This document shows positions 7,657 to 16,746 of a stretch of 64,000 nucleotides of DNA, one piece after another (within the stretch, counting starts at the first letter, position 1; every line of letters begins with the position of its first letter). Origin of the DNA: Nocardioides pini. Lineage in GTDB: Bacteria; Actinomycetota; Actinomycetes; Propionibacteriales; Nocardioidaceae. The notes below the pieces were generated by a model. It made no database searches, was not told where the DNA came from, and was given only the letters and a program-made list of their open reading frames with translations. Position numbers and translations under genes: made by a program. The stretch is from positions 620,001 through 684,000 of the forward strand of contig NZ_JAPPUX010000003.1 of the NCBI RefSeq assembly GCF_026712185.1. Direction: 5' to 3'.

Positions 7657-8964
7657 ATGACGGCGCCCACGACGGAGCTCAGGTCGGCGGTCCACTGGGG
7701 CGTGGCCCACGGCCTGCCGACGCTGTACCTGCGGCGCGCGGCCACCCGGGGCGACCTCCAGGCCCGCCTCATCCGGCTCGGGGCGACCGGCACCGACGGG
7801 GTCTTCGACCTGATCGAGGAGATCCGGTCGCAGGGCCCGCTCTACCGCTCGGGCATCGGCTACGTCACCACCAGTCACGCCGCCGTGCGCCACGTGCTCA
7901 CCAGCGACGACTTCCGCACCGGGCTGCCGACCGCGCAGGGCGCGGTGGGCCGGGTCTCGCGCTGGGCCGCGCCCACGACCCTGCACCCCGTCGAGCCGCC
8001 GTCGCTGCTGGTGACCGAGCCGCCCGACCACACCCGCTACCGCAAGCTCGTCACGCGGGTCTTCACCATGCGGGCGGTGGAGCGGCTGCGGGAGCGGACC
8101 GAGGAGATCGCCTCCGACCTCCTCGACTCCCTCGAGGAGCAGGCGGCGGGGCCCGTCGACCTCGTCGAGACCTACTGCTCGGTGCTGCCCGTCACCGTCA
8201 TCGCGGAGATCCTCGGGGTGCCCGAGCGGGACCGGGCAGAGGTCCTCGCGTTCGGCTCGGCGGCCGCCCCCAGCCTCGACCTCGGGCTCGGCTTCCGCCG
8301 CTACCGGTCCGTCGCACGCGCGCTCGCGCAGTTCGACACCTGGCTCGGCCGGCACCTCGAGACCCTCCGCCGGGAGCCCGGTGACGACCTCCTCAGCCAG
8401 CTCGTCACCGTCCGGGAGGAGGGTCGCGGGCTCGACGAGACCGAGCTCAAGGCCACGGCCGGGCTGGTCCTCGCCGCGGGCTTCGAGACCACGGTCAACC
8501 TCCTCGGCAACGGGATCGCGCTGCTCCACGACCACCCCGACGAGCGGGCCCGCGTCACCGCGGACCCGACCCTGTGGCCCAACGTGGTCGAGGAGGCGCT
8601 GCGCCTCGACCCGCCGGTGCTGCTCACCGGCCGGATGGCGGTCCGCGACGCCGAGGTCGGCGGCGAGCCGGTGCGCGGCGGGTCGATGGTCACCGCGATC
8701 CTCGGCGGCGCCAACCGCGACCCGGAGGTCTTCCCCGACCCGCTGCGCTTCGACGTCGCCCGGGCCAACGCGCGCGAGCACATCTCCTTCTCCGCCGGCC
8801 GGCACCACTGCCTGGGCGCCCAGCTGGCCCGGATGGAGGGCGAGGTCGGCCTCCGCGCGATCTGGGACCGGTTCCCCGACCTGCGGCTCGAGCCCGGCGC
8901 CCGTCGTCGCGAGACCCGGATCCTGCGCGGCTTCGAGACGCTCCCGGCCACGCTCCGCCCCTGA
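7657..8964 (+). CDS. cytochrome P450
   Basis: 435 residues, normal for a soluble bacterial P450. Signatures: I-helix AGFETT (oxygen activation), K-helix EEALR (ExxR), and heme loop FSAGRHHCLGAQLAR with the proximal thiolate Cys at about residue 385. It inserts one oxygen atom into an organic substrate using an external ferredoxin and reductase; neither is adjacent (the nearest ferredoxin, at 19876, is the 7Fe type). The chosen ATG follows a TACCCT hexamer by six bases; the long upstream extension of the frame has no coding character. Substrate unknown. Confidence 0.95.
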   Translation: MTAPTTELRSAVHWGVAHGLPTLYLRRAATRGDLQARLIRLGATGTDGVFDLIEEIRSQGPLYRSGIGYVTTSHAAVRHVLTSDDFRTGLPTAQGAVGRVSRWAAPTTLHPVEPPSLLVTEPPDHTRYRKLVTRVFTMRAVERLRERTEEIASDLLDSLEEQAAGPVDLVETYCSVLPVTVIAEILGVPERDRAEVLAFGSAAAPSLDLGLGFRRYRSVARALAQFDTWLGRHLETLRREPGDDLLSQLVTVREEGRGLDETELKATAGLVLAAGFETTVNLLGNGIALLHDHPDERARVTADPTLWPNVVEEALRLDPPVLLTGRMAVRDAEVGGEPVRGGSMVTAILGGANRDPEVFPDPLRFDVARANAREHISFSAGRHHCLGAQLARMEGEVGLRAIWDRFPDLRLEPGARRRETRILRGFETLPATLRP

Positions 8965-8991
8965 GCCGGGGCTGCGGGATAGGTTCCCCCG

Positions 8992-10041
8992 GTGCCGAAC
9001 CGAGGAGCAGCGCGCCTGCTCGTGCTGCTGCTCGCCGCGACCGTGCTGTCGCTCGCCGCTCCGGCGTCGGCGCGGGAGTGGGTGCCACGCCCGGTGCTCA
9101 ACGTCGACTTCCCCGACCCCGCCGTCGTGGCCGCGCCCGGCGGCCTGGTCGCCTACGCCACGGGCGACCTCGTGCCGCACGCGTGGTCGCGCGAGGCCGA
9201 CGGGCCGTGGCGCCGCGGGCCGAGCCTGCTGACGCACAAACCGTCCTGGTCGCGCGAGGGCGGCGTGTGGGCGGTGGACGTGGCGCGGGTCGGCGGCCGC
9301 TGGCTGCTCTACTACGCCACCCCGGTGAAGGGGATGGGCGAGCACGGACGCTGCATCGGCGTCGCCCGCTCGCGCGCCGCGCGCGGGCCGTTCCGGCCGG
9401 TCGGCAGCGCCCCGCTCGTGTGCCCGTCCTACGCCGCGACGCCGACCGCGCAGGACCCGCTGCTGCCGCGCGACCCCACGCTCCCGCGCGCCGGGGTCAT
9501 CGACCCGTCCTTCTTCCGCGACGCCGACGGGTCGGCGTACCTGCTCTACAAGACCGACCGGATCCCCTCCACCGTCCGCGCCGTCGCCCTGACCGGCGAC
9601 GGCCAGTCGGTGCAGACCGGCGCGACCAGCGTGGAGCTGCTCCGCTCCGAGGGCGTCCTGGAGAACCCCGTGCTCACGCTGCGCCCGGAGGGCTACGTGC
9701 TGCTGGCCTCGGAGGGCGACTGGACGCGCTGCGGCTACCGGACGACCTGGCGGCGCTCGGCGAGCCTGCTCGACTGGACGGCGGCCGTCGGCGGGGTCTT
9801 CCTCGACACCACGACCACCGGCCTCTGCGGCCCCGGTGGCGCCGACCTGGTCGAGCGCGAGGACGGCGAGCTCACCGCGTTCCTGCACGGCTGGACCTGC
9901 CGCGAGACCGTGCTGCCGTGCACGGGCACCGGCAAGTGGGACCACAAGCCCGGCCAGCGCGGTCGGCGGGCGCTGTACGCCGCCGAGCTGGGGTGGCTCG
10001 ACGGTGTGCCCCAGGTCACCCGCTGGCTCCGCGCCCGCTGA
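8992..10041 (+). CDS. secreted glycoside hydrolase family 43-like protein
   Basis: 349 residues with a signal peptide (LLVLLLAATVLSLAAPASA, cleavage near residue 28). The mature part has beta-propeller-like repeats: NVDFPDPAVV near the start (GH43 catalytic base region), RWLLYYATP, VIDPSFFRDADGSAYLLYKTD and a later SEGVLENPVL with a possible acid Glu. GH43 enzymes act on arabinans and xylans; no cellulose- or xylan-binding module is attached. GTG start with TAGGTT six bases upstream, so probably leaderless and monocistronic. Confidence 0.75.
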   Translation: MPNRGAARLLVLLLAATVLSLAAPASAREWVPRPVLNVDFPDPAVVAAPGGLVAYATGDLVPHAWSREADGPWRRGPSLLTHKPSWSREGGVWAVDVARVGGRWLLYYATPVKGMGEHGRCIGVARSRAARGPFRPVGSAPLVCPSYAATPTAQDPLLPRDPTLPRAGVIDPSFFRDADGSAYLLYKTDRIPSTVRAVALTGDGQSVQTGATSVELLRSEGVLENPVLTLRPEGYVLLASEGDWTRCGYRTTWRRSASLLDWTAAVGGVFLDTTTTGLCGPGGADLVEREDGELTAFLHGWTCRETVLPCTGTGKWDHKPGQRGRRALYAAELGWLDGVPQVTRWLRAR

Positions 10042-10066
10042 CCGGGGCCGGACCTAGGCTCGGAGG

Positions 10067-10873
10067 ATGGCCTCCGAGTGGGACACCCACACCTCCCTGA
10101 CCGACGCCGGTGACGGCCTGTTCGGCGCCGAGCTCGACCCCGGCTGGGTGGTCGGCGGTGGCGTCAACGGCGGCTACCTCCTCGGTGTCATCGGCCGGGC
10201 GGTCGCCGAGACCGTGCCGGCGAAGCCCCACCCGCTCGCGGTCAGCGCCTACTACCTCTCCGCCTCGCGACCCGGGCCGGCGCAGGTGTCCACGCGGGTG
10301 CTCCGGGAGGGCGGCTCGGTCGCCACCGTGTCGGCCGAGCTCGGCCAGGAGGGCGCCACCCGCATCACCGCCCTGGCGACGTACGGCGACCTGCGGGCGA
10401 TGCCGTCCGACGTGGGCACGACCGCCGTGCAGCCCACGCTCCCGCCGGTCGAGGAGTGCGTCCCGGCGTCCCTGGCTCCCGAGGACGTGCTCCGGTCGGC
10501 ACCGCTGCTCGAACGCCTCGACCTGCGCTTCGACCCGGCCTGCGTCGGCTGGGCGATGGGTGCCCCGAGCGGCAACGGCCACATCCAGGCGTGGTTCCGG
10601 ATGGCCGACGGCCACGACGTCGACCCGGTCGGCCTGCTGATGGTCTGCGACGCCCTCCCGCCGGTCACCTTCGACCTCGGCCGTCCCGGCTGGGCGCCGA
10701 CGCTCGAGCTCACGGTGCACGTCCGGGCCGTCCCCGCCCCGGGGTGGCTGAAGGTCTCGCACCGCACCCGCAACGTCGCCGGCGGGATGTTCGAGGAGGA
10801 CTGCGAGGTCTGGGACTCCACCGGTCGCCTCGTCGCGCAGAGCCGCCAGCTCGCGATGCAGCCGCGCGCCTGA
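10067..10873 (+). CDS. thioesterase family protein (TesB-like double hotdog)
   Basis: 268 residues. N-terminal GGGVNGGYLLGVIGRA and C-terminal DALPPVTFDLG...WAPTLELTVHVRAVPAPGWLKV...GGMFEEDCEVWD match the duplicated hotdog acyl-CoA thioesterases common in Actinobacteria, including terminal WDSTGRLVAQSRQLA. These enzymes hydrolyse acyl-CoA to fatty acid and CoA in the cytoplasm. TAGGCT ends six bases before the ATG, although CGGAGG between them could also act as a ribosome site. Converges on the next gene. Confidence 0.85.
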   Translation: MASEWDTHTSLTDAGDGLFGAELDPGWVVGGGVNGGYLLGVIGRAVAETVPAKPHPLAVSAYYLSASRPGPAQVSTRVLREGGSVATVSAELGQEGATRITALATYGDLRAMPSDVGTTAVQPTLPPVEECVPASLAPEDVLRSAPLLERLDLRFDPACVGWAMGAPSGNGHIQAWFRMADGHDVDPVGLLMVCDALPPVTFDLGRPGWAPTLELTVHVRAVPAPGWLKVSHRTRNVAGGMFEEDCEVWDSTGRLVAQSRQLAMQPRA

Positions 10874-10895
10874 CCTCAGGCCGGATCCACCGGGC

Positions 10896-12002
10896 TCAGT
10901 CGAACCAGCGCCGGTCCATCGACAGGATCCAGCGGCGACGGGGGTGCTCGGTGAGGGACCAGATCCGGTCGGTCGAGGGCCAGTAGGTCAGGTCCTCCGG
11001 TCCCATCGGGAGCGCCCAGCGCCGCTCGCGCATCGAGCCGGGACGTCCGGCGAAGACGCTGCCCGGCATCCACGGTCCGTGGGACACCGTGACGTGGTAG
11101 CGACCCCCGGCCAGGACGGCCCCTTGCATCTGCCGCACGCCGCCCTCGTCGATCGCGAGCGGCCGGGAGAAGCCGTCGTCGCCGGTGGCGAGCTGCCACG
11201 TCGCGGGGTCGAGCTCGTAGCGGGCGAGCCGGGTCGTCGCGTCGGGGTCGAGGGCGTACTCGCCCGCGAGCAGGGCCGGAGGGTCCGAGCGGCGGTCGAG
11301 CGACATGAAGGAGTAGCGCAGCTTCTCGTGGCCCTCGTCGGCGAAGGCCTGGTAGGTGAAGCGCACCGGCAGGACGTAGCGGTGCCCGTAGGAGTAGAGC
11401 GACGTGCCCTCGATGCCGAACCGGTCCGGGTGGTCGTCGTCCCCGGCCACCCGCATGATGTCGTCGACCCGCGCGGTGACGAAGCCCCTGCTCGTGGCCG
11501 CGATGTGGAGGTAGGGGCCGGCCCAGACGATGCCCCCGGCGTGGATGCCCATCGGCCGCAGCGTGAGGTGGCCCGCCTCGTCGAACACGGGGGAGACCAG
11601 CAGCACGTGGCGGTACTTCCCGGAGTCGAGGTCGACGAACGTGACCCGCGACCCGCGCTTCACCCCGTCCCGGCCGGTGGAGTACCACGTGGTCACCACC
11701 ACCCGGCGCCCGTCGACGTCCTCGGTGTCGGAGGAGTCGGCGCTGGTCGAGATGCCCTGGGGATACCACTGCTCGTCGCGCTCGTCGTAGTCGTCCCAGC
11801 GGTACGCCTCGCGCACCGCCCGCCCGAGCAGCCGGGGCACGACGCGCGCGCGCCGCACGTCGTACTTGAGGTCGTCGAGCAGCCCGTCGAGCCCCGTGGG
11901 CTCACCGAGCACCGCGGCGAGGGCCGCGATCTCGCGGACGTTCTCGTCGGTGCGCCGCAGCTGGACGCCGAGGACGTTCGGTGGCTCCGAGGCGGTGGTC
12001 AT
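10896..12002 (-). CDS. conserved hypothetical protein, repetitive beta-rich
   Basis: 368 residues, no signal peptide or membrane segment. Not recognised as a named family. Features: an N-terminal helical region (ENVREIAALAAVLGEP), DGRRVVVTTWYS, WAGPYLHIAATSRGFV.ARVDDI, then short blocks ending in YWPSTDRIWSLTEHPRRRWILSMDRRWFD. The strand-turn repeats and aromatic-rich ends suggest a beta-propeller; this is inference. The ATG at 12002 is chosen over an in-frame start at 12077 because TACTGT lies six bases upstream and the extension is Arg-rich junk. Divergent from the 12044 gene. Confidence 0.7.
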   Translation of the reverse strand: MTTASEPPNVLGVQLRRTDENVREIAALAAVLGEPTGLDGLLDDLKYDVRRARVVPRLLGRAVREAYRWDDYDERDEQWYPQGISTSADSSDTEDVDGRRVVVTTWYSTGRDGVKRGSRVTFVDLDSGKYRHVLLVSPVFDEAGHLTLRPMGIHAGGIVWAGPYLHIAATSRGFVTARVDDIMRVAGDDDHPDRFGIEGTSLYSYGHRYVLPVRFTYQAFADEGHEKLRYSFMSLDRRSDPPALLAGEYALDPDATTRLARYELDPATWQLATGDDGFSRPLAIDEGGVRQMQGAVLAGGRYHVTVSHGPWMPGSVFAGRPGSMRERRWALPMGPEDLTYWPSTDRIWSLTEHPRRRWILSMDRRWFD

Positions 12003-12043
12003 GCCTCGACAGTAGCCAGCGGCAGCCGTGGAGAATGACCCCC

Positions 12044-12343
12044 GTGAGGGCGATCTTCTTCGACGAGGACGACGCACGGGCCGTCGTGGCCCGGCTGCGC
12101 GCCGACGGCTTCGAGGCCGACGTCGAGCGCGAGCGGCTGGCCGGGGAGGACGACGACGAGGACCACCCGTGGGCGGTGCTGAGCGACGCCCCCGCGTTCA
12201 TGCTCGAGGTCCTCGTGGACGCGCACGACGGCTGGCTCGACGAGGAGGAGGACGCCGGACGGGAGCGGGAACACGATGACCCGCCCGCGCCGTTGCACCT
12301 CCCGACCGCGCCGCGGCGCATCAAGCGACCCGACCTAGGCTGA
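12044..12343 (+). CDS. small acidic protein, possibly RraB-like
   Basis: 99 residues, strongly acidic (DEDDARAVVARLRADGFEADVE..., WLDEEEDAGRERE). The pattern of an acidic start, one helix, then a second beta-alpha segment with a WL terminus recalls RraB-type ribonuclease E inhibitors, but this is a weak impression. GTG at 12044 is preferred over ATG at 12035 because GGAG sits at good distance; alternatively GAGAAT may be a -10. It ends seven bases before mshB, so the two may be co-transcribed. Confidence 0.65.
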   Translation: MRAIFFDEDDARAVVARLRADGFEADVERERLAGEDDDEDHPWAVLSDAPAFMLEVLVDAHDGWLDEEEDAGREREHDDPPAPLHLPTAPRRIKRPDLG

Positions 12344-12349
12344 GGACCC

Positions 12350-13252
12350 ATGACCGACCACCGCATGCTGCTCGTCCACGCCCACCCCGACGACGAGTGC
12401 ATCAACAACGGCGCCACCATGGCGCGCTACGTCGACCGGGGCGTCGGCGTCACCCTCGTGACCTGCACCGCCGGCGAGATGGGCGAGGTGCTCGTGCCGG
12501 AGCTCTCCCACCTCGCCTACGAGGAGAAGGGCGGGCTCGGGGAGCATCGCCGCGGCGAGCTGGACGAGGCGATGGCCGTCCTCGGCGTCACCGACCACCG
12601 CTTCCTCGGCGGCTTCGGCCGCTTCCACGACTCCGGCATGGCCTGGCACGAGGAGGGCCACGCGATCCCCGCCGAGGAGATCCCCGACAACGCCTTCTGG
12701 AACGCCGACCTCACCGAGGCGGCCGACGAGCTGGTCACGGTGATCCGCGAGGTGCGACCGCAGGTGCTCGTCACCTACGACCAGTTCGGCGGCTACGGCC
12801 ACCCCGACCACATCCAGGCCCACCGGGTGGCGATGTACGCCGCCCAGCTCGCGGCCGTGCCGTCCTACCGGCTCGAGCTCGGTGAGCCCCACGACGTCGC
12901 CAAGATCTACTGGACGGCGATGAGCGAGTCGCGGATGCGGGAGAGCCTGCGCGAGCTCCGGGAGTCCGGCGACACCGAGACCTTCAAGGGCATGGACCCG
13001 GACGGCAAGCTGCCGCCCTTCGTCACCCCGGACGAGCTGATCAGCGCGCGGGTCGACGGCGCGGCGACGGTCCAGCGCAAGATGGACGCGCTCGCCAAGC
13101 ACGCGACCCAGGTCGAGCAGGACGGCCACTTCTTCTCCGGCGCCGAGAGCGGCCACTCGTGGTGGTCCGACGAGTACTACCGCCTGGCGAAGGGGACCCC
13201 CGGCGCACCGGGCGCCGACGGGTTCGAGGAGGACCTGTTCGCGGGGCTGTGA
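12350..13252 (+). CDS. mshB: N-acetyl-1-D-myo-inositol-2-amino-2-deoxy-alpha-D-glucopyranoside deacetylase
   Basis: 300 residues, typical MshB length. Zinc motif HAHPDDECINNGATMARY at residues 10-27, AGEMGEVLVPELSHLAYEEKGGLGEHRRGEL, and the YGHPDHIQAH ligand motif near residue 145 are characteristic. The enzyme deacetylates GlcNAc-Ins in mycothiol synthesis, the actinobacterial thiol buffer. TAGGCT lies eight bases before the ATG and GAGGA also precedes it, so the start could be leaderless or SD-driven. The downstream membrane gene overlaps by 4 bp. Confidence 0.95.
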   Translation: MTDHRMLLVHAHPDDECINNGATMARYVDRGVGVTLVTCTAGEMGEVLVPELSHLAYEEKGGLGEHRRGELDEAMAVLGVTDHRFLGGFGRFHDSGMAWHEEGHAIPAEEIPDNAFWNADLTEAADELVTVIREVRPQVLVTYDQFGGYGHPDHIQAHRVAMYAAQLAAVPSYRLELGEPHDVAKIYWTAMSESRMRESLRELRESGDTETFKGMDPDGKLPPFVTPDELISARVDGAATVQRKMDALAKHATQVEQDGHFFSGAESGHSWWSDEYYRLAKGTPGAPGADGFEEDLFAGL

Positions 13253-13635
13253 GGGCTGCGCTCGGGCTGGCCGCCCTCGCCGTCGGGCTGGTGTCGGGCG
13301 CCGCAGGAACGCTCGTCCACCAACGCTGGTGGGGCCTCGCGCTGGCCCTCGCCGCCGCGCTGGCGGCGCTCGCCTGGCTGCCGCCCGGCGGCCCGCGGCT
13401 GGCGTTCGCCGTGGGCTGGTGCGTGCCGGTGCTGCGCGGTGCGCTGGAGCGTCCCGGCGGCGGGTTCCTGATCGGCGCGGACGCCGCCGGGTGGTCGTTC
13501 CTGGCTGGCTCCGCGGTGCTCCTGGTGGCCGCCCTGGTGACCGGCCTGGCGACCGCCCGAGCGGGTCGTCGTACGTCCGGTGGGACCGTGCCGGGACGCG
13601 CCGACGATCCCGGAGTTCGGGGCCTGCCCTCCTAG
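13249..13635 (+). CDS. small integral membrane protein (DUF6113-like)
   Basis: 128 residues, with about four hydrophobic helices (LGLAALAVGLVSGAAGTLVHQ, LALALAAALAALAW, AFAVGWCVPVLRGAL, FLAGSAVLLVAALVTGL) and a basic tail. The GTG overlaps the mshB stop (GTGA). I recall DUF6113 proteins beside mshB in other actinomycetes; that assignment rests on position and topology and needs a profile search. Role unknown; translational coupling to mshB is likely. Confidence 0.75.
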   Translation: MRAALGLAALAVGLVSGAAGTLVHQRWWGLALALAAALAALAWLPPGGPRLAFAVGWCVPVLRGALERPGGGFLIGADAAGWSFLAGSAVLLVAALVTGLATARAGRRTSGGTVPGRADDPGVRGLPS

Positions 13636-13644
13636 ACTCGCCGC

Positions 13645-15396
13645 GTGCCGAAGAACCAGACCAGTGCCGCGCAGCCCCGCGAGAAGGCGGGCGCGAAGGT
13701 CGTGCTGTGGCTGCTCCTCGGTCTCGCGGTGCTGTTCGGCGGGACCTACGTCGCCGCGCACTACGTCGCCGGCGACAAGGTCCCCCGCAACACGACCGTC
13801 GCCGGTGTCCGCATCGGCGGGCACCCCCAGGACGAGGCCGCCGAGCGGCTCCGCGCCGGTCTCGCCGACCGCGTCGCGCGCGACATCGCGACGACCGTCG
13901 ACGGCGAGCAGGTGGCCGTCGACCCCGCCCAGGCGGGCCTCTCGGTCGACTACGAGTCGTCCGTGGCCGAGGCCGGCGGCGAGGAGAGCTGGGACCCGGC
14001 CCGGCTCTGGGACTACTTCACCGGCGGCGAGGACCTCGAGGCCGAGGTCGAGGTCGACGAGACCGCCTACAACGCCTACCTCACCGGGCTCGACGAGCGG
14101 CACGGCGCCACGGCGCGCGACGGGGCGATCGCCTTCGCCGGAGCGCAGATCGAGACCACCGACGCCCGCACCGGCCGGGCGCTGGACCCCAGCGACACGC
14201 TGACGGCCCTCCGGGGCGCGTTCCTCGACGAGGACCCGTCGGTCGTCGCCCTCGAGACGACCGAGGTGCAGCCCGCCATCGACGCCTCCGACGTGCAGGA
14301 GGCCCTCGACGGCTTCGCGTCGCCCGCGGTCGCCGCGCCCGTGACGCTCACCTTCGAGGGCGCGGACGTCAAGGTGTTCCCGGCCGACTACACGGCGGCC
14401 CTCTCCCTGGTCCCGACCGACGGCGAGCTGGTGCCGACGCTCGACCCGGCGAAGCTGAACGAGGTCGTGGGCTCCAGGATCAGCCAGGGCGCACCGGTCG
14501 ACGCCACCGTCGCGCTGGTCGGCGGCCGGCCGCAGGTCGTCCCGGCCAGGCCGGGCGTGACGTTCGACCCCGCCGAGCTCGAGGCCGGCTTCCTCGCTGC
14601 GGTCGCCAAGCCGCAGGGCGAGCGGACCCTCGCCCTCAGTGCCACGGTCGCCGAGCCCGACTTCACCACCAAGGAGGCCCGCGCGCTGCGGGTGCGTGAG
14701 CGGGTCTCGACCTTCACGACGTACTTCCCCTACGCCGAGTACCGCAACGTCAACATCGGTCGCGCCGCGGAGATCATCGACGGCACCCTGCTCAAGCCCG
14801 GCGAGACCTTCTCCCTCAACGACACCGTCGGCGAGCGCACCGAGGCCAACGGCTTCACCAAGGGCTACGTCATCAACGACGGCATCCTCGTGCAGGACCT
14901 CGGCGGGGGCGTCTCGCAGATGGCCACGACGCTGTTCAACGCGATGTTCTTCGCCGGGCTCGAGGACGTCGAGCACAAGCCGCACTCGTTCTACATCGAC
15001 CGCTACCCGGTGGGCCGCGAGGCGACCGTCGCCTGGGGTGCCGTCGACCTGCGCTTCCGCAACGACACCCCCTACGGCGTGCTGATCGACACCTCGTTCA
15101 CCGACTCCACCCCGTCGTCCTCGGGCGCGGTCACCGTGACCATGTACTCCACGAAGTACTGGGACATCACGACCACCACGGGCGAGCGCCACAACCTCAC
15201 CCCGCACGAGACCCGACGCATCGACTCGCTGACGTGCCACGCCAACGAGGGCTTCGGCGGCTTCGACATCGACGTGGTGCGCTACTTCCGGCCGGTCGGC
15301 GAGAACACCCAGACGCGTGACGACGAGGTCTTCAGCACGACCTACATCCCCAGCGACACGGTGATCTGCACCAACCCCGACGCCGTCGACGAGTAG
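13645..15396 (+). CDS. VanW family protein with peptidoglycan-binding-like repeats
   Basis: 583 residues: short cytosolic N-terminus, one membrane helix (VVLWLLLGLAVLFGGTYVAAH), two repeats of the YoaR/PG_binding_4 type (VAGVRIGGHPQDEAAERL..., PARPGVTFDPAELEAGF), then a VanW domain with TFSLNDTVGERTEANGFTKGYVINDGILVQDLGGGVSQMATTLFNAMF. The last ~100 residues are a G5-like/disordered tail with two Cys. VanW proteins are surface-exposed and of unknown enzymology, named from vancomycin-resistance clusters; no van genes are nearby. GTG start with TAGACT six bases upstream. Confidence 0.9.
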   Translation: MPKNQTSAAQPREKAGAKVVLWLLLGLAVLFGGTYVAAHYVAGDKVPRNTTVAGVRIGGHPQDEAAERLRAGLADRVARDIATTVDGEQVAVDPAQAGLSVDYESSVAEAGGEESWDPARLWDYFTGGEDLEAEVEVDETAYNAYLTGLDERHGATARDGAIAFAGAQIETTDARTGRALDPSDTLTALRGAFLDEDPSVVALETTEVQPAIDASDVQEALDGFASPAVAAPVTLTFEGADVKVFPADYTAALSLVPTDGELVPTLDPAKLNEVVGSRISQGAPVDATVALVGGRPQVVPARPGVTFDPAELEAGFLAAVAKPQGERTLALSATVAEPDFTTKEARALRVRERVSTFTTYFPYAEYRNVNIGRAAEIIDGTLLKPGETFSLNDTVGERTEANGFTKGYVINDGILVQDLGGGVSQMATTLFNAMFFAGLEDVEHKPHSFYIDRYPVGREATVAWGAVDLRFRNDTPYGVLIDTSFTDSTPSSSGAVTVTMYSTKYWDITTTTGERHNLTPHETRRIDSLTCHANEGFGGFDIDVVRYFRPVGENTQTRDDEVFSTTYIPSDTVICTNPDAVDE

Positions 15397-15405
15397 CAGC
15401 CCCTG

Positions 15406-15452
15406 GTCGAGTGCGCTCGCGGTAGTGGTCGCCACGGGGCCGCGCACTCGAC
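15406..15452. terminator. bidirectional hairpin between convergent VanW and aspS genes
   Basis: GTCGAGTGCGC (15406-15416) and its exact reverse complement GCGCACTCGAC (15442-15452) form an 11-bp stem around a 25-nt loop that can itself fold (GTGG/CCAC). It lies between two gene 3' ends, the place for a shared terminator. No U-run follows on either strand. Confidence 0.6.
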
Positions 15453-15459
15453 ACCGGGT

Positions 15460-16746
15460 CTACGGCGTCAGCCGGTTCAGGTCGCGCGGGAAGAGCGTGA
15501 CCTCGCGGACGTTGGCCGCCCCGACGAGCCGGGCGACCCACCGCTCGAGCCCGATGGCGAACCCGCCGTGCGGCGGCATCCCGTGCCGGAACGCCTGCAG
15601 GTAGGCGTCGTACGTCGCCGGGTCCTCGCCGCGCGCGCGGATCGCCCGCTCGTAGTCCGACGCGCGGTGCAGCCGCTGGCCGCCCGTGACCAGCTCGAGG
15701 CCGCGGAAGAGCAGGTCGAAGCTGTTGGAGGCGGTGGTCGACGGCGCCGCGGACCGGTTCCCGGTCCACGGGTGGGTGTAGAACGGCCGCTTCGCCATCG
15801 GGTAGCCCTCGACCGCCAGGAAGTCGCTGCCGTGCTCGGCGAGCGCCCACGCCCCGAGCGCACGCTCGTGCTCGGGCGCGAGGTCCGGCTCGTCCGCCGG
15901 CGCCCCGACGAGCGCCAGCGCGTCGGCGAACCGGATCACCGGGACCTCGTCGGGAACGACCGGCGGCAGCGCGCCGGTGCGGGACACCGCGGCCTCCTCC
16001 GCCCTGACCGCGTCGACCATGCCGCTCAGCACGTCGCGCAGCACGGCGAGCACGTCGCGGTGGTCGCCGATGAAGCCGAGCTCGACGTCGAGCGAGCGGT
16101 ACTCCGCCAGGTGGCGCACGGTGTCGTGCGGCTCTGCGCGGAACACCGGGCCGACCTCGTAGACGCGCTCGAAGACCCCGACGAGCTGCTGCTTGTAGAA
16201 CTGCGGGCTCTGCGCGAGGTAGGCCTCCCGCCCGAACCAGTCGACGGGGAACACGTTGGCCCCCGACTCCGTCGCCGTACCGACGATCTTCGGGGTGGTC
16301 ACCTCGGTGAAGCCGAGGGCGTCGAGGCTCGCGCGGAAGCCGCGGAGCGAGGCGGCCGCGAGCTCCCACCGGGCACGCTGGGCCGGGTGGCGCCACAGCA
16401 CGGGGGCGTGGTCGAGGAGCGTCGGCAACGAGACGTCGAGGCCCGGTCGCCACAGCTCGGCCGGCGGTGTGGCGGCCGGCTCGGTGAGGAGCTCGACGAG
16501 CGCGTCGGTGACCTCGACGCCACCGGGCGCCTGGGCGTTGGCCGCGGCGGTGCCGGTGACCCGCACCACGGTCTCCTCCGGCGGTACGGCGGCGCCGGCG
16601 GGCAGGACGACCTGCGCCAGGCCGCTGCGGTCGCGCACGACCAGGAAGGTGACGCGCGCGAGCTGGCGGCGGCGCTGCACCCACCCCTCGAGGACGACCT
16701 CCTCACCGGGCGTGGACGCGGGCAGGTCGTGGCAGAGCGTTCTCAT
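15460..16746 (-). CDS. aspS: archaeal-type aspartyl-tRNA synthetase (Asp/Asn, AspS2)
   Basis: 428 residues, far shorter than the ~590-residue bacterial AspRS because the GAD insertion is absent, and so of the archaeal/eukaryal class IIb type. An N-terminal OB-fold anticodon domain (VVLEGWVQRRRQLARVTFLVVRD) precedes the catalytic core: motif 2 VGPVFRAEPHDTVRHLAEYRSLD and motif 3 HGGFAIGLERWVARLVG...LFPRDLNRL. FRAExHDTxRHL and SLDVEL favour Asp over Asn activation. It attaches Asp to tRNA-Asp and perhaps tRNA-Asn. It follows a T-box leader and has AGGAGG four bases before the ATG. A housekeeping aspS presumably lies elsewhere. Confidence 0.9.
   Translation of the reverse strand: MRTLCHDLPASTPGEEVVLEGWVQRRRQLARVTFLVVRDRSGLAQVVLPAGAAVPPEETVVRVTGTAAANAQAPGGVEVTDALVELLTEPAATPPAELWRPGLDVSLPTLLDHAPVLWRHPAQRARWELAAASLRGFRASLDALGFTEVTTPKIVGTATESGANVFPVDWFGREAYLAQSPQFYKQQLVGVFERVYEVGPVFRAEPHDTVRHLAEYRSLDVELGFIGDHRDVLAVLRDVLSGMVDAVRAEEAAVSRTGALPPVVPDEVPVIRFADALALVGAPADEPDLAPEHERALGAWALAEHGSDFLAVEGYPMAKRPFYTHPWTGNRSAAPSTTASNSFDLLFRGLELVTGGQRLHRASDYERAIRARGEDPATYDAYLQAFRHGMPPHGGFAIGLERWVARLVGAANVREVTLFPRDLNRLTP

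Noticed and set aside
10868-10881. GCCTGACCTCAGGC as a terminator between convergent genes
   Set aside because: Only 5-6 bp of stem with a 2-4-nt loop and no tail; too weak to list.
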